In this document: piece after piece, positions 51,041 through 62,873 of the stretch
Position numbering within the stretch: the stretch's first letter is position 1
How the letters are laid out: the number at the start of each line of letters is the position of its first letter
Origin: Spodoptera frugiperda
Lineage: Eukaryota; Arthropoda; Insecta; Lepidoptera; Noctuidae
Assembly: GCF_023101765.2 (NCBI RefSeq)
Contig: NC_064212.1
Span: 9,858,001 to 9,922,000 of the forward strand
DNA length: 64,000 nucleotides
Reading direction: 5' to 3'
The notes under the pieces: generated by a model
The model's database searches: none
What the model saw: only the letters and a program-made list of their open reading frames with translations
Told to the model about the DNA's origin: nothing
Position numbers and translations under genes: made by a program

Positions 51041-51675
51041 CTGAAAATAGAAAAAAAATATTGGAATTATTAATGCAGGGTACCTATGCAAAATATGTGG
51101 ACCGTATTCTATAAATCGTTTTGAACTCAGAAAAGCTTGCAGATTAGGATTCTGAATGTTGACGGAAGATTTGATGGTTCGTTTTTTTCAAAATGGTCTA
51201 ATATGTAGGTAATTTATGGGAGACATAAATTTAATTGGAGAATTTTCGTTGTAGCTGTTATCATTTTGCACCGCAAACTTCATATGTGCGATGCAGGATA
51301 GTTATGACGTCATCCGTTGATTTTGCTCGTCGATAGTCTATGTGCGACGTCTGTCATCTGTCAGAGTGTCGCCACACATGCAAGAAATTTTGAAACGCCA
51401 TCTTTGTTTGTTGTTGTATGGTGAAGCTCCATTTAGACATAGTTATAATCAAAACAAGCTTCATTTTTATACTTGTTTTTTTACGTCATCCTTAATATAA
51501 TATGATCTAGACTGTTCTGTTGTTCTAGATAATAAAACAATGTGTGCAATGCAATAATACCTACTAGCTTGTGCCAACAGTACCTACTACGAAATAAACA
51601 ATAATAATGGCCATTGGTCAATATGTATTAAATTGTCAATTTATAGGTACTAAATGTAGACATTATTAGTATTAG

Positions 51676-52232
51676 GTACTAGCTGATCCGGCAAACTTCG
51701 TACCGCCTCAAACATTTTTTTCTGACCTTTTAGACCTGCCCTGGACTTCTACAAATAATTCAAGACCAAAATTAACCAAATCGGTCCAGCCGTTCTAGAG
51801 TTTTAGCGAGACTAACGCACGGCAATTGATTTTTATATATAGAGATTAATTAATTAATTAATTCACTAGCTACTTCCGCACGGTTTCACCCGCTCTGCTC
51901 GGCTCCTATTGATCATCATAGCGTGATGTTATATAGCCTATAACCTTTCTCGATACACGGACTCCAACACAAAAATAATTATTCAAATCGGTACAGAGGT
52001 TTAGACATAAAGAAGAGACAGATACGTGATTTACTTTCGCATTTAGGTATATAATTTATCATCCACGGCTCTGCTCGTTTAGGTCATAGCGTGATGTTGT
52101 ATATAGCCGTCCTCGATAAATGCACTATCACAAAAATAATTATTCAAATCGGACCAGTAGTTCTGGAAATTGGAGACAAACAGCGTTCAAACAAACAAAC
52201 TCTTCAGCTTTATAATTAAGTATATTAGTATG
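51676..52232 (-). repeat. Cluster of retroelement tails in duplicated TfIIFbeta intron
   Basis: Three blocks are stacked here. One at 51,676-51,845 resembles a non-LTR tail (plus orientation). Two inverted copies of the GAAGAGTTTG...TAGCTAGT family lie at 51,850-52,030 and 52,060-52,232, the latter ending AACAAACTCTTCAGC. They account for much of the extra length of intron 3 in unit A relative to unit B. Confidence 0.55.
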
Positions 52233-52698
52233 GATTATGTACCTATAACATTGTAGAGCGAGATCCCAGAGCTGTCAGACATATCTTATTTTTACAAGCA
52301 TTTAACCTTCGGCTTACAGTAGTCTTGTATGTTAATCCCTTAATGTTTGTAAAGCTTGCCGAGTGACACCAGCGCAGGTACCAGGTGAGAAAGGTAACTA
52401 AAAATTAGACTCACTTAACTTAAATTTTTATGTCTGATTTTTATATATGTTTTGTAGCTGAAAAGATATGTCTGACAGCTTTGGGATCTCGGACCATTGA
52501 CTTTGTTATTGTTACACATGCCACACAGGTCTCGACTTGTCGCGCACAGTTTGTAAGTATGTTTGTTACTCAATCACGTCTAAACTGCTGAAGGGATCAG
52601 AATGAAATTTGGAAGGAACAGGGGTAGATTAGGGTCTGGAATAACACATAGGATTGTTTATCCCACGGGACCGCGGGCGAAGCTGCTGGCAGCTAGTA

Positions 52699-52738
52699 GA
52701 TAATAAAGCTGGATAGAAGACTATCCAGCTTTATTATC
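52699..52738. repeat. Perfect hairpin, 18-bp arms, 4-nt loop
   Basis: GATAATAAAGCTGGATAG is followed by AAGA and its exact reverse complement. It lies inside the unit A intron between the alternative TfIIFbeta exons 3 and 4, next to retroelement fragments. Transcribed, it would form a strong stem-loop. Confidence 0.75.
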
Positions 52739-53085
52739 CACCAGCCACTATCCAGAAATAAACATATTTCAAGGCGGAATCTCTGAAACTACCGATTAGA
52801 TCTTATTCCCAAAAATAAAACAAAACTATTTATATACACGGTTATTTGTAAAACACCGGTGGTTTTGCTTCGCATAGACTTCGTTACATTTAGAGGATTG
52901 AATTTAAGTAAGTATTTTTATTTTTGTGTGTTAATCTGATGAATTAAAATATGATGAATTTTTAAAAGTCATAGAACGAAAGTTGTTGATTATGATGATA
53001 GTAACGTAGTCCTGAGAGGTAAGCGGTGTTTTACAAATAACCCTGTATAATAGTTTAAGAATTAACTGTATTTTATTATGCTTAC

Positions 53086-53211
53086 CATTTGCAAGTCCTT
53101 GATGTTGTAATACTGATGTTTTTCAAATGCTGCAAACAGCATGTCGAGAACTGCATCCTTATCATCCCTGACTCTCTTTTCTTTAGGAGACTTCTTCTTT
53201 GTGTAATCGAT
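53086..53211 (-). CDS. TfIIFbeta: TfIIFbeta alternative exon 3 (copy A)
   Basis: This 126-nt phase-0 exon encodes 42 residues, starting IDYTKKKSPKEKRVRDDKDA and ending LQM. Compared with regular exon 3 (55358-55483) it differs at eight residues, six of them within the charged linker or the last position. The 20-residue core LFAAFEKHQYYNIKDLQ is identical. The acceptor (TTTTACAG) and donor (GTAAGC) are intact. It would join to exon 2 in place of the regular exon 3, then to copy A of exon 4. A longer open frame extending to 53,412 simply reads back into the intron. Confidence 0.8.
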
Positions 53212-53664
53212 CTGTAAAATATTATATATATATATGATATATTGATTGACGCAATTGTTGATATGTCGATATGGTCGATAAGGATATTGTGTTATTGTAT
53301 GATTAAAGTTAATAAATAGTTGTTTTAATTTAGAAATTAATTCAGAAATGTGACATACATTTAACTTAGGAAGGAAGTTACCACACACATAAGGTCTTTT
53401 ACGACCAGCCATTATAATAACTTATAATAAAAATAAAATGTCCAGCAGACAAGTGAATACTAGCTGAAGTCAGATAGTACTGAGGATCAAGCACTAATAA
53501 ATACTCTGTGCGCGATAGCATTGCGCGCGATAACGTAGTGTTACATATTTCTAACCTAACCATGTATGGGCAAATTGTAATGTATTGTATTATGTACATG
53601 CGTAAATGTCTGTTATGACAGAGTGGATACCTACAGAGGTAGAGGTAGAATAAAACCAATTAAT

Positions 53665-55705
53665 TTATTTTTTTTGTTTAAAAACTTGAATGTTAAATAT
53701 ATTCATAATCGATGTATGCTTTACAAATACATATTATGTATTAGGAAAGTAAATTTTTAAATGTTATTAAGCTTGAAGCAAAGCTAGTGATAGTTTTATT
53801 GGCAACTTGTATGAAAACACAGATTCTTTACGAAATCATTTATTGTAATCAATCTTATAACTATCAGAATATATACAGTCTCATGAAAGCTATGTACACT
53901 TGATTAGTTTGTCTCTAACATACCCTAAACAGGGAATATTTTTGGAAAACAGAACTAGGTACAAGTTTCTTACATTACATTGTTTACACAGGTACAGATT
54001 TTGTTTCGCCATTTATTTTACTGTACAATTGCATGAAAAATTTTGTTTTTAAGAACAGAGATGTCACTCGAATTAAATAATTGTATAACACGTACTACCT
54101 AACCCATTTTAATATCATAATAAGTCAAGGTATAGATGTAGGAAGACAAGAAAGTTGATATACACAACAAATATTGACAACACAAGTTACTATACTACAT
54201 GCTTCAATGATTTCATTTATTTATGTCACCATGCAGATAATAATTATTTATTGAATATTGCCAATAGAAAAATAAATGGTCTAACAATTTTGTACACATT
54301 CAACAATTTATCTAATCCAGAGCCGTACTATCTCTAAGGCAAACTAGACAAGTAACTAGGGCGCCAGGTTACAGAGCGGCGCAGTATGATGCGCGTACCC
54401 AACCACCCATAGAGCGGCTGGGCAAAAACTATTAGGGGCGCCTATAAGGTGCTTGCCTAGAGCACTCTCTAGGTAATCAGACTCTGATCTAGTCACTATC
54501 AGAGCTGTTCTTTTCCTCCTTAGTTTCTGCAGCCTGCTCCAGCTTGTAATGGCGGTATTCAGGCTTCAATTCCCACATGTTCTTGTGAGGATTCTTCAAG
54601 TTGTAATTACATACTTCCTTCAATATCTCTTTCAGATATACAATAGGTTGTTTTGTGATCTGAAAATAGAAAAGGGATATTGTTATTATCTGTAAGCTTT
54701 GTGTTTCCTTTGCATTTGTCACTTGTTGTATCTCATATTTTCTAGATAACAAAACAAAAAGCAAGTCACAACTTGTTTTATAATTTTTATCAGAAGGTTA
54801 TGCAAAGGTGTGCAATGCAATAATATACTTTTTATATAATCGCGTAATCGTGGGATAAAAATTGATGTGTGCTATTCTCGACCATAATCTACCCCTGTTC
54901 CAAATTTTAGTGATTTTGATGTGAAGGAGTAACAAACAGACTTTGACATTACATACAACGGATTATTGCAAACAATACTAAAACCTGTGTACAAAGAGAT
55001 GAAATCTGAGTACAGAGTAATAATATGGCACAGTACAATATTTATGAAATAAGCAATACTACTGGTCATTTGTCGATATGTATTCAATTGTCAATTATTT
55101 ATACCATCTGTCAACATTATTAGTTGTATGTTCTTTACATATCACGGGACCACAGAGTCCCAGACCTTTGGAAGGCGGACGAGGGACCAAAGCCAACTCA
55201 CAGAGGCCCGTTGAACAATTTTACTCTAAATGTAATGGGACATCTAGTATTATTAATGGATTATATCATTTACTTTGTTACACATTCCACACAGGTCTCA
55301 ACATGTCTCGCACAGGTAGTAGGTACAGACTGATGACTGATGATTTAGTATGATTACCTTTTGTAAGTCCTTAATGTTATAATACTGATGTTTTTCAAAT
55401 GCTGCAAACAGCATGTTGAGAACTGCATCCTTGTCGTCCCTGGCTTTCTTTCCTTCGGCAGACTTCTTCTTTATGTAATCGATCTGTAACAAGTTATATT
55501 GATTGAGGCTATGGTTGATCAAGAGCTATTAACCACTTGTATGTCGGTATATAAGACACAATAGAAAACACATTGTGTCTCGTGTAGATCTGCGTTCCGA
55601 CAGACAACGGGTTAAATGGATTAATGATATCTAGCACAATTAAAGTCAATAAATAGTTATTTAATTATAATAATTAAGTGAGAAATTTAACGTAGGAAGG
55701 AAGAA
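53665..55705. repeat. Segmental tandem duplication, unit B
   Basis: Unit B carries the regular TfIIFbeta exons 3 and 4 together with a displaced piece of tetraspanin 3' UTR at 53,695-53,825. In that piece the ATTAAA hexamer found in unit A (50,395-50,400) is changed to ATTAAG. An insertion near 54,330-54,430 (GCCGTACTATCTCTAAGGCA onward) is absent from unit A and resembles a short dispersed repeat. About 285 bp (53,381-53,664) lies between the two units and is not shared. Confidence 0.85.
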
Positions 55706-56699
55706 GCATCCTATTCACTCAAGAAACTCAGATTATACCCACAGGAAACACAGACTCTGGGCAAAGAATTTTATTTCTTAGCAGTTCACACAAGGAAACA
55801 TGAAGCACTGCAGCGCTTTGCCAATTGTCTTGAGGTTTGACGATCAAAAGGACCACGGGGAATCAAGTTCTGCCATTCCTTACCTATGTACCTATATTAC
55901 TGATACTTATACTGCAAATTTGGTCTTTCATAATTATTCAATAAGTTAGTTAAGTTTCATAAAACTATATCAGACATAAAATTACATTATTTTACTTACA
56001 TTATGCTTGTGGTCTGAAACTGGCTTGAAGTTCTGTACTATCCTGTCTAACTGTTGTACTTGCCGCTGTGGCATCGACGCTTTTCTAATAGACTCGGACT
56101 TCAACTTGTAATATGTGTTGTCAGCATATGGCCTACATTCTAGTTTCTGTACAATTCTGCCTTCCATGTAAAGTTTGTCTGGCTCTGGTACAACAGCATC
56201 GGGGTTTGAGGCTGAAAATCAACATTATCAATTATTACGATGAGGCTGACATTGTTATTTAATAACCATAAGCCTCTAAATAAATAAAGATATAAAAAAA
56301 CTTTATCAATACAATTCTTATGTTCAGCAATAAATTCACAAAAAAAGAACAGATCAGACTCAATAGAACAGAGGCAGTATAAATATTATACGTACGGGCA
56401 CGAGAAAATACTCCTAAAGACTGTCTTGTTACATTAGACACGTCGAGACGATGTTCCTTAGGTATGTTTTGTTCTCCAGGCTCCTTCAGACAAAGCACAG
56501 CTTCAGATAACGATAGTTGCACCTGAGCCCTCTGTCCCGGCGCTCGTGAGATCTTCAACTTGCCCACTTCGATATTGCCAGGTGCCTTTTCCCACTTGTT
56601 GGCTATGTATTTTGGAACTTTAACGAGCCAAACTCCTCGTCCTGTATTTGACAAATCTAAATCACGGTCTATGTGGGGGCCGGGAAAAGGAGTAGTCAT
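54489..56699 (-). CDS. TfIIFbeta: Transcription initiation factor IIF subunit beta (RAP30), 4 exons
   Basis: Exons on the minus strand are 56699-56396, 56211-56000, 55483-55358 and 54659-54489, with GT-AG borders and consistent phases, giving 270 residues. The N-terminal dimerisation region (VWLVKVPKYIANKWEKAPG, GKLKI) pairs with the alpha subunit RAP74. The middle (residues about 102-172) contains the RAP30-typical VQKLECRP and SVRPV-like QNFKPVSDHKHN segments. The linker and winged helix (173-270) include LFAAFEKHQYYNIKDLQ and ITKQPIVYLKEILKE, ending with KPEYRHYKLE and an acidic tail. TFIIF binds Pol II, stabilises the pre-initiation complex and helps start-site selection. The length equals that of other insects' subunits. 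The gene also has a second intact copy of its last two exons downstream (53086-53211 and 50870-51040). Confidence 0.97.
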
Positions 56700-57298
56700 G
56701 ATAATTGTTTTATTTGATTATTGCTCTTAATATTACTAACTATGTCTTGTGAGTAACCTTTGTCGTCAAACACACGAAAACGAAAATGATAGGAATAGGA
56801 ATGAAATTAAATGACACGATCATACGAACATGACATTTATTAGATGACTGACAGTTGATGACAGTGTTAACACCATCAAAAAAATTGTCTATGATTCTGC
56901 CATAGACAAAGACTACGAACTCTATGATACGATGTCTTTTTTGTTTATAGATAGTTGTATATTGTATTGTTTTATAAACCATCGACAGTTATCCAAGTTT
57001 TGAATTATAAAACTTCATTTTATCTCTAGTTTATAAATAATGATATATTGCAAAGAAAATAAAAAATTTTTAGTCGAGTGAACAAGATATTCATAAAAAA
57101 ACTTAAAATGTCAAATCAACTACTCCATCCAATGTAAATGCCACTCGTGTCAAATTTGTCGATATGATACATTTTTGTAAAAAAGTGTTTTAGTTTAGAA
57201 TTATTCAAGTTCTGTGTATTTCTCTCCACGATGCTTTGCGATTATTACGACATATCGTAATTATATTCTTTGTTTTCACAATAAGGTAATGAGAAATC
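56700..57298. promoter_or_regulatory. Divergent promoter TfIIFbeta / TBC1D25
   Basis: The start codons of the two divergent genes are 599 bp apart, so both promoters lie here. It contains TGTCAAATTTGTC (57,148-57,160), the same core as two sites in the NEDD8/TANGO6 promoter, and further TGACA/TGTCA words near 56,830-56,860 and 57,107. There is no clear TATA box. Composition is AT-rich, without a CpG peak. Confidence 0.55.
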
Positions 57299-60200
57299 AT
57301 GTTTGGCTATAGTAAAGAAGCAGTAAGAGTGAAAGTCAAGGTTTGTATTGTGTTGATCAATTGCATTTTTATAAATTAAAAGTGGAGCATCTGTTTAATT
57401 TCATTTTGTTTGTAGCTATAATAAAACTATTTATGCTTAGTTTACGGTGTTCACAAGCTCTAAGTGCCTAGTAACCTGAATATCAGTAATCAATATTTGG
57501 GAATTCCTTTGGTAAAAGTAACTATGTTAGAAGAAACCATCGTTTGGAACAAGATTATGAAAGTCCTTGTTAGAGTATGGAAGTGTTTTTGCCACTGTTA
57601 TTAATAAAATTATGAGTTGCTCACAATATTATAATTCCTTTAATAAAAATATTCTGGAGTTCAATACAATATTAAATATATATTCTTACAGAAATGCGAA
57701 GGTAAACTTCAGCCTGAGTTGAGGAAGTTCTCTGTGGATCCTCAAATAACATCTTTGGAAGTGCTACAAAGTATACTTGTGAAAGCATTTGACATCAAGT
57801 CAGATTTCACACTATCATTTAGAACAACAGATGACTATGGCCAGGAGATCTATTTACCACTACTCTCCGACTGGGACTTGGATGCTGCCTTTCTTAAGTA
57901 AGTTATACAATCAATTCAATAGTCATACACTTATAAATGCTTCAATCATCACAACAATAGCATATTGATTAAATTCTTTCATAAATTCCAACATGCCTTT
58001 TTCTAAAGTTTTCAATAATAGTATAAATATAGTAATAATGTGATAATGGTGAAAATAGTAGAGCATATTAATTATGAATACCTAATTATTGCTAGAAAGC
58101 TACAATCAAAATATTCAATTAATTGCAGGGCACATAATATAGCTCTAACTCAAAAGTCAGAGCCATGTGTGCAGCTGAAAGTGGATATGAGACCTTTTGC
58201 CGAGGCATCAGAGGACTGGGAGCCTCCGAGTGTGAGTCCAGCTGCTCCAATGGTCAGCCAGAGTTACAAGGAACAGCCTACTGTAGCTCCAGCACAGCAT
58301 CAGACTGAGAAACAAGAAACACAGACCGGTTTCCAAGGCATGATTATGAACCAGGTACCATAAAAGTGGATTGAAATCAGTCAAAATTAATTAGATTACT
58401 TAACAGAGTTTTTAAAAAAATATATTTGTTATATATTTTCAAAATAGTCTAAGAATAGTTTTATCAAATTAATAAAAGTAATAGAGAGTAGATAAGTAGT
58501 AATGGATTTCAAAATCTTTTAAGAAATATCCATTTATTTGGTCTTAAGAATATTTTTAACATACAGATGTAGTGATTCTTCACATGACTAGTATAATACT
58601 GTGGTTGTTAAATTTTATAATCATACTTAAATAGGAGGATGGATGATAATGTAGTATATCCTGGCTGATATCTACTGTTATGTCAAGGGCACTTGTAAAT
58701 AACTAAAAATAAAACTCCTCATTACAAGTACATTCTAATTGAAGCCTTTAAATCAAGTGATATCTCTCATATGATTGACATATTTAATCAAGCTTTTTTT
58801 CAAATAAATTTTATACCCTGTGACAATTAAATTCTAGTTTTGTCATCTGGCATAATTTCTAGGGTTTAAAAAAGGCTTGAAGCTGATGTTTTGTATGATA
58901 TAAATAAAAGAATTCCATTTTATTGTATAAAAGGCTGTGGAATGAAAACACCCTACAAATTAAATAAGAGCTATATAGCATCTATTGTAAATATTGTAAT
59001 GATACACAACTGAACAGACATACATGTTTATTAATAGGTTGAGAAAACATTTAACATGGTGACGAGAGCTCTGAACTTGTACGATGATCCTAACAACGCG
59101 CCGCGGCCGCCACTCAGTGACATTGAATTCCGAGCGTTCCTAGATGCTGTGGGACAGATTACTAACACTTCCAAACTGAGAGAAGTTATATATTGTGGGG
59201 GCATTGATCCTAGCTTAAGGTTGGTAATTTTTTTTAACTTTAACATAAGTCATAAGACATACTAAAGTAATTAAAATAAACTAGTTACTCACTGTGATTT
59301 GAGAAATGCATTTGCTACGGAATCTTTTTGCTGCACAAGCTGCTCATGGATATAATTCCTGTTGTGACTTGAAATTAGTAAAGCTGTTCTGAAATTGTTT
59401 ACGTGGGTAACACACAAATATTTAAGTTTGAGTTTATTAATAGAGTTTGAAGTAATATTACCTCTAGTTCCTTGTTTAATTTTAATTTTTTATTTTTATA
59501 ATTTATTTTTTTAATTTTTTATTTATATTTTTAATTTTATATTAATAAATATAATGTATATTGATAATAATTATACATTATATGTAAAGTTTTATTAAAA
59601 TAAACATATTGTTTTAGGAAAGTTGTATGGAAGCATATTCTCAATGTGTATCCTGATGGCATGACTGGCAAAGAGAGAATGGACTACATCAAAAGGAAAG
59701 CAAACGAGTATTATGGACTCAGAGCAAAATGGAAAGACTGTATCCAAAAAGGAATGGTGGGTACAAATATGTTTACCTAAGAAGAAAGTAATCTATACTA
59801 ATATTATAAAGCTGAAGAGTTTGTTTGTTTGATTGTTTGTTTGTTTGTTTGTTTGAACGCGCTAATCTCCAGAACCACTGGTCCGATTTGAATAATTCTT
59901 TTTGTGTTGAATAGTGCATTTATCGAGGAAGGCTATAAAACATCACGCTATAACCAATAGGAGCCAAGCAGAGCGGGTGAAACCGCGCGGAAGTAGCTAG
60001 TATGTAATAAGTAACTGGTTAGCAAGACATACAAAAACTTAAACGCGCTCCTCGCGCCAACTGATGAAAGGAAAAATCTTCATTCTCTCAGATCTTATTC
60101 ACATTACCTAATCTCTGGATTAGCGCTGCGGACTACCTAGCGGATTACCGGGGTACCAGCTTGAAAAGCAGGAGAAGAAACGGGGTGGATTTTAGTCAGT

Positions 60201-62873
60201 AAGAGTCTGACACTCCCTCTCGCCTCGCCCGAGGCGGGAGAAGTCATTGGATGATTTCCCCCCCCACTCAAAAAAGGCTCGTGCCTTTTGGCTAAATATC
60301 ATTATCTACCCAAAAGGCAATAATTTGTGTCAATTTGTAGGTAAATGCTGACTTAGCTTACGTGACTGGAATGGTTCGTAAAGACGTGTTACGTACAGAC
60401 AGACATCACAACTTCTACGCCGGCAGTGATGACAACCAGAATATTGCCTCGCTCTTCAATATACTTACCACGTAAGTTGTACCTATATTACAAATAATTT
60501 ACGATATTGATAATGAAGCATAAAAAAACTGATCGTTGAAAAAAAAATTCTTTTTGTGCCGACAGGTATGCCCTGAACCACCCTACAGTAAGCTACTGTC
60601 AAGGTATGTCCGACCTAGCATCGCCGTTGCTTGTCACTATGGGGGACGAAGCACACGCGTACATATGTCTGTGTGCACTAATGACTCGTTTGTACCCAAA
60701 CTTCCTACTCGATGGAGAGGCCATGACCTTGAAGTTCTCGCACCTGACCGAATCGCTGCAAGTCTACGATCCCGACTTCTACAACTACCTAAAGTCCCAA
60801 CAGGCTGACGACTTACTCTTCTGTTATCGCTGGTTACTTCTAGAAATGAAACGAGAATTCGCCTTTGATGATGCCCTAAGAATGCTTGAAGTCTTATGGG
60901 CTTCATTACCTCAAAAGACTCCGATAACCGACTTATCTCTTAAAGAAAAAGAATTCGATCCTGCAATCGAAATCGATGATGATCCGCCTCCATTAAGCCC
61001 CTTGATAAAAGCACCTCGAGAAAATGCGTACACGAAAGTATGCGCCATTAGACGACAGAGCTCAAGCTTCAGCCTCGCCAACGTCAAGGCACCGAAACTA
61101 GCTACCTGTAAGCAAATGAACCACAGTTTAGACGAAAACGCCACACGTAAAGTTGTAAACAACTCATCATTAAAACATGCGAAAGAATTCCAAAGTTTAG
61201 ATGACGCTACTCTACAGGCACAGAAACCGAAGTTAGATAGATATGACGCGGAGAAAAATAAAGAAAACAGTTTATCACCTAAAGAATCGAATAAAGTTCA
61301 GACCAGGAGGAGTATGAAGAGTGTTCCAGAACATGAAAAAACCCCGACAGCACAAGACGCTCATGCAACCGCGTGGTCTAGTACTGGGAACTTGATGAAC
61401 GGAACGTCTCACGGAGACGTGAAGGATACTCCTCTAGGCAACCAAATACGATTATTGCGTGATAAGATATCCGTACATAACAACAAATTCTTCTCTTCTC
61501 TTGACAAGCTCGACTCTGAATCTGTTAGCATAGAGTCATCTAGCAAGCCGAAAGTAAAAATGATTAAAAATCTCAACGAATTCCTGAATTTTGCGACAGG
61601 TAGTAAAGTAGGTGCAGTAACACAGGAGAAGTTACAAAGAACCCATTCCGTTATAGAGCGGAGTTCCAAGGAATGTCCAAGAATAACTCTCACTAAAACA
61701 TCGCTTGACGATGTGAGGGTGCATCACTCGAAATCTGATAAAAGTAGCAAAGTGAATAAGAATACTTATTCAGACGCTAATGACGGCAGCAGTCCTGATG
61801 ACTCACAAGAGTACTACCCCATGACAACGTCTATGACTAGAGAATTAAGACTTGAATTGGAACATTTGGACAGACAAGTATTTGGCCCTTCGTATATTAA
61901 TAGATGCAGTATGATGTACGACTCTCCTTCAGACTCCACCAGCACGGACGACAAACCAACACATGATTGTACTGAGATAAAACAAGATCTTAAAGTACGA
62001 GATACAAAAGAAATTCGACCCCAAGTATTAGAAACTACAAAGAAATCACCTTTGCTTGAAACTGTTAGATCTAATGCGAGGAGCGCTGAAGATATTTATT
62101 TATGGGAGAATCCGTTACATAGGAATACGCCGACGACACGAACAACAGCGAGTTGCCCACAGACACCTGATGAACAGGCGGAACTGGACTTTGACGGAGA
62201 CACCGGAGAAATATTTGAGGAACATTCTGGTAAAAAATCAATCACACCAATAAGATTACTAAGGAAAAATCAGTCATTAGAGACCCAAGAAGTTTATCGC
62301 GATACTAAACATTCCAATACACACTCTAGTGGTTCGGAATCTGAAAAGGACGTCGGGGAATCGACAAACGTAGAAACAATAAAAAATAATCAACCGAATA
62401 ATTCCAACACATCAAGGTCGCAAAAATTCTTTTCAAGTATGTCCCAAGAATTAGAAAACGCAAAAAAGAACTGCGAATCTCTCTTAAATGCCAAACAAAC
62501 GAACCTACACAGTGTTGCATCAACTATAAACAGTTTTCAGAAAAAATACGAGGTATTTAAACCTCCGATGCAAAAAACTGCTAGCATTTCATCAGTGTCC
62601 AGCGACAACTCAGCAAAGACGAGCATTAGCAGCCTTCCGCCACCGACACTGTTCGGAGGTGGAAATCCATTTTTGATGTTCCTTTGTTTAACCGTGTTGT
62701 TACAACACCGCGACTACATCATGAGGAATCGCATGGACTACAACGAGCTCGCGATGCATTTCGACAAAATGGTTCGTAAACACAACGTTAACAGGGTACT
62801 GAACCAGGCGCGACAAATGTATGCGATTTATTTGAAGCAGCAAGCACATAAGACTGGCGATATAACTACTTAA
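57299..62873 (+). CDS. TBC1D25: TBC1 domain family member 25, Rab GTPase-activating protein (7 exons)
   Basis: Exons are 57299-57340, 57692-57897, 58129-58354, 59038-59219, 59618-59756, 60341-60471 and 60566-62873, giving 1077 residues. Residues about 8-95 match the N-terminal PB1/ubiquitin-like region (KKCEG, FSVDPQITSLEVLQ, LPLLSDWDLDAAF). The TBC domain starts near 190 (SLRKVVWKHILNVYPDGM) and has both catalytic fingers: Arg283 in VRKDVLRTDR and Gln321 in SYCQGMSDL. The domain is broken by an insertion of about 574 residues (425-998), Ser/Thr/Asn-rich and probably disordered, encoded in the single 2.3-kb last exon. The TBC then resumes with GNPFLMFLCLTVLLQHRDYI and MDYNELAMHFDKMVRKH. TBC1D25/OATL1 acts on Rab33B and binds Atg8 proteins in autophagy. 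Human TBC1D25 is about 690 residues, so the insertion is much enlarged here. Confidence 0.95.
59806..60003 (+). repeat. Retroelement-tail repeat with (TTTG)n
   Basis: The best copy in the window of the family at 24,816 begins AAAGCTGAAGAGTTTG and runs through a (TTTG)n microsatellite (59,820-59,856). It continues AACGCGCTAATCTCCAGAAC and ends GAAGTAGCTAGTATG. It lies in intron 5 of TBC1D25, next to the inverted noctuid-type repeat at 60,110-60,290. Confidence 0.65.
60110..60290 (-). repeat. Dispersed noctuid-type repeat, inverted copy
   Basis: On the minus strand it matches the family at 1055-1282 and is the cleanest copy. It has TAATCTCTGGATTAGCGCTG upstream, the words GGTGGATTTTAGTCAG, GAGTCTGACACTCCCTC and GCCCGAGGCGGGAGAAGTC, and a C-rich and A-rich end. 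It lies in TBC1D25 intron 5, 50 bp before exon 6. Confidence 0.75.

Larger units (their letters stand above)
50310..53380. repeat. Segmental tandem duplication, unit A
   Basis: Unit A starts in the 3' UTR of the tetraspanin and ends upstream of the alternative TfIIFbeta exon 3. Unit B (about 53,665-55,705) has the same landmarks in the same order: AAATCGATGTAT.CTTTACAAAT, TTTTTAAATGTTATTAA, the intergenic TAGATGTAGG, TATAAGGTGCTTGCCTAGAG, exon 4, exon 3, and TTTAAC.TAGGAAGGAAG. Unit A is longer because its intron between exons 4 and 3 (51,041-53,085) has gained retroelement fragments. Confidence 0.85.

Noticed and set aside
53212..53412. Open frame beginning MAGRKRPY upstream of the alternative TfIIFbeta exon 3
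   Set aside because: It runs across the exon's splice acceptor into intron sequence that is shared with unit B but not open there.
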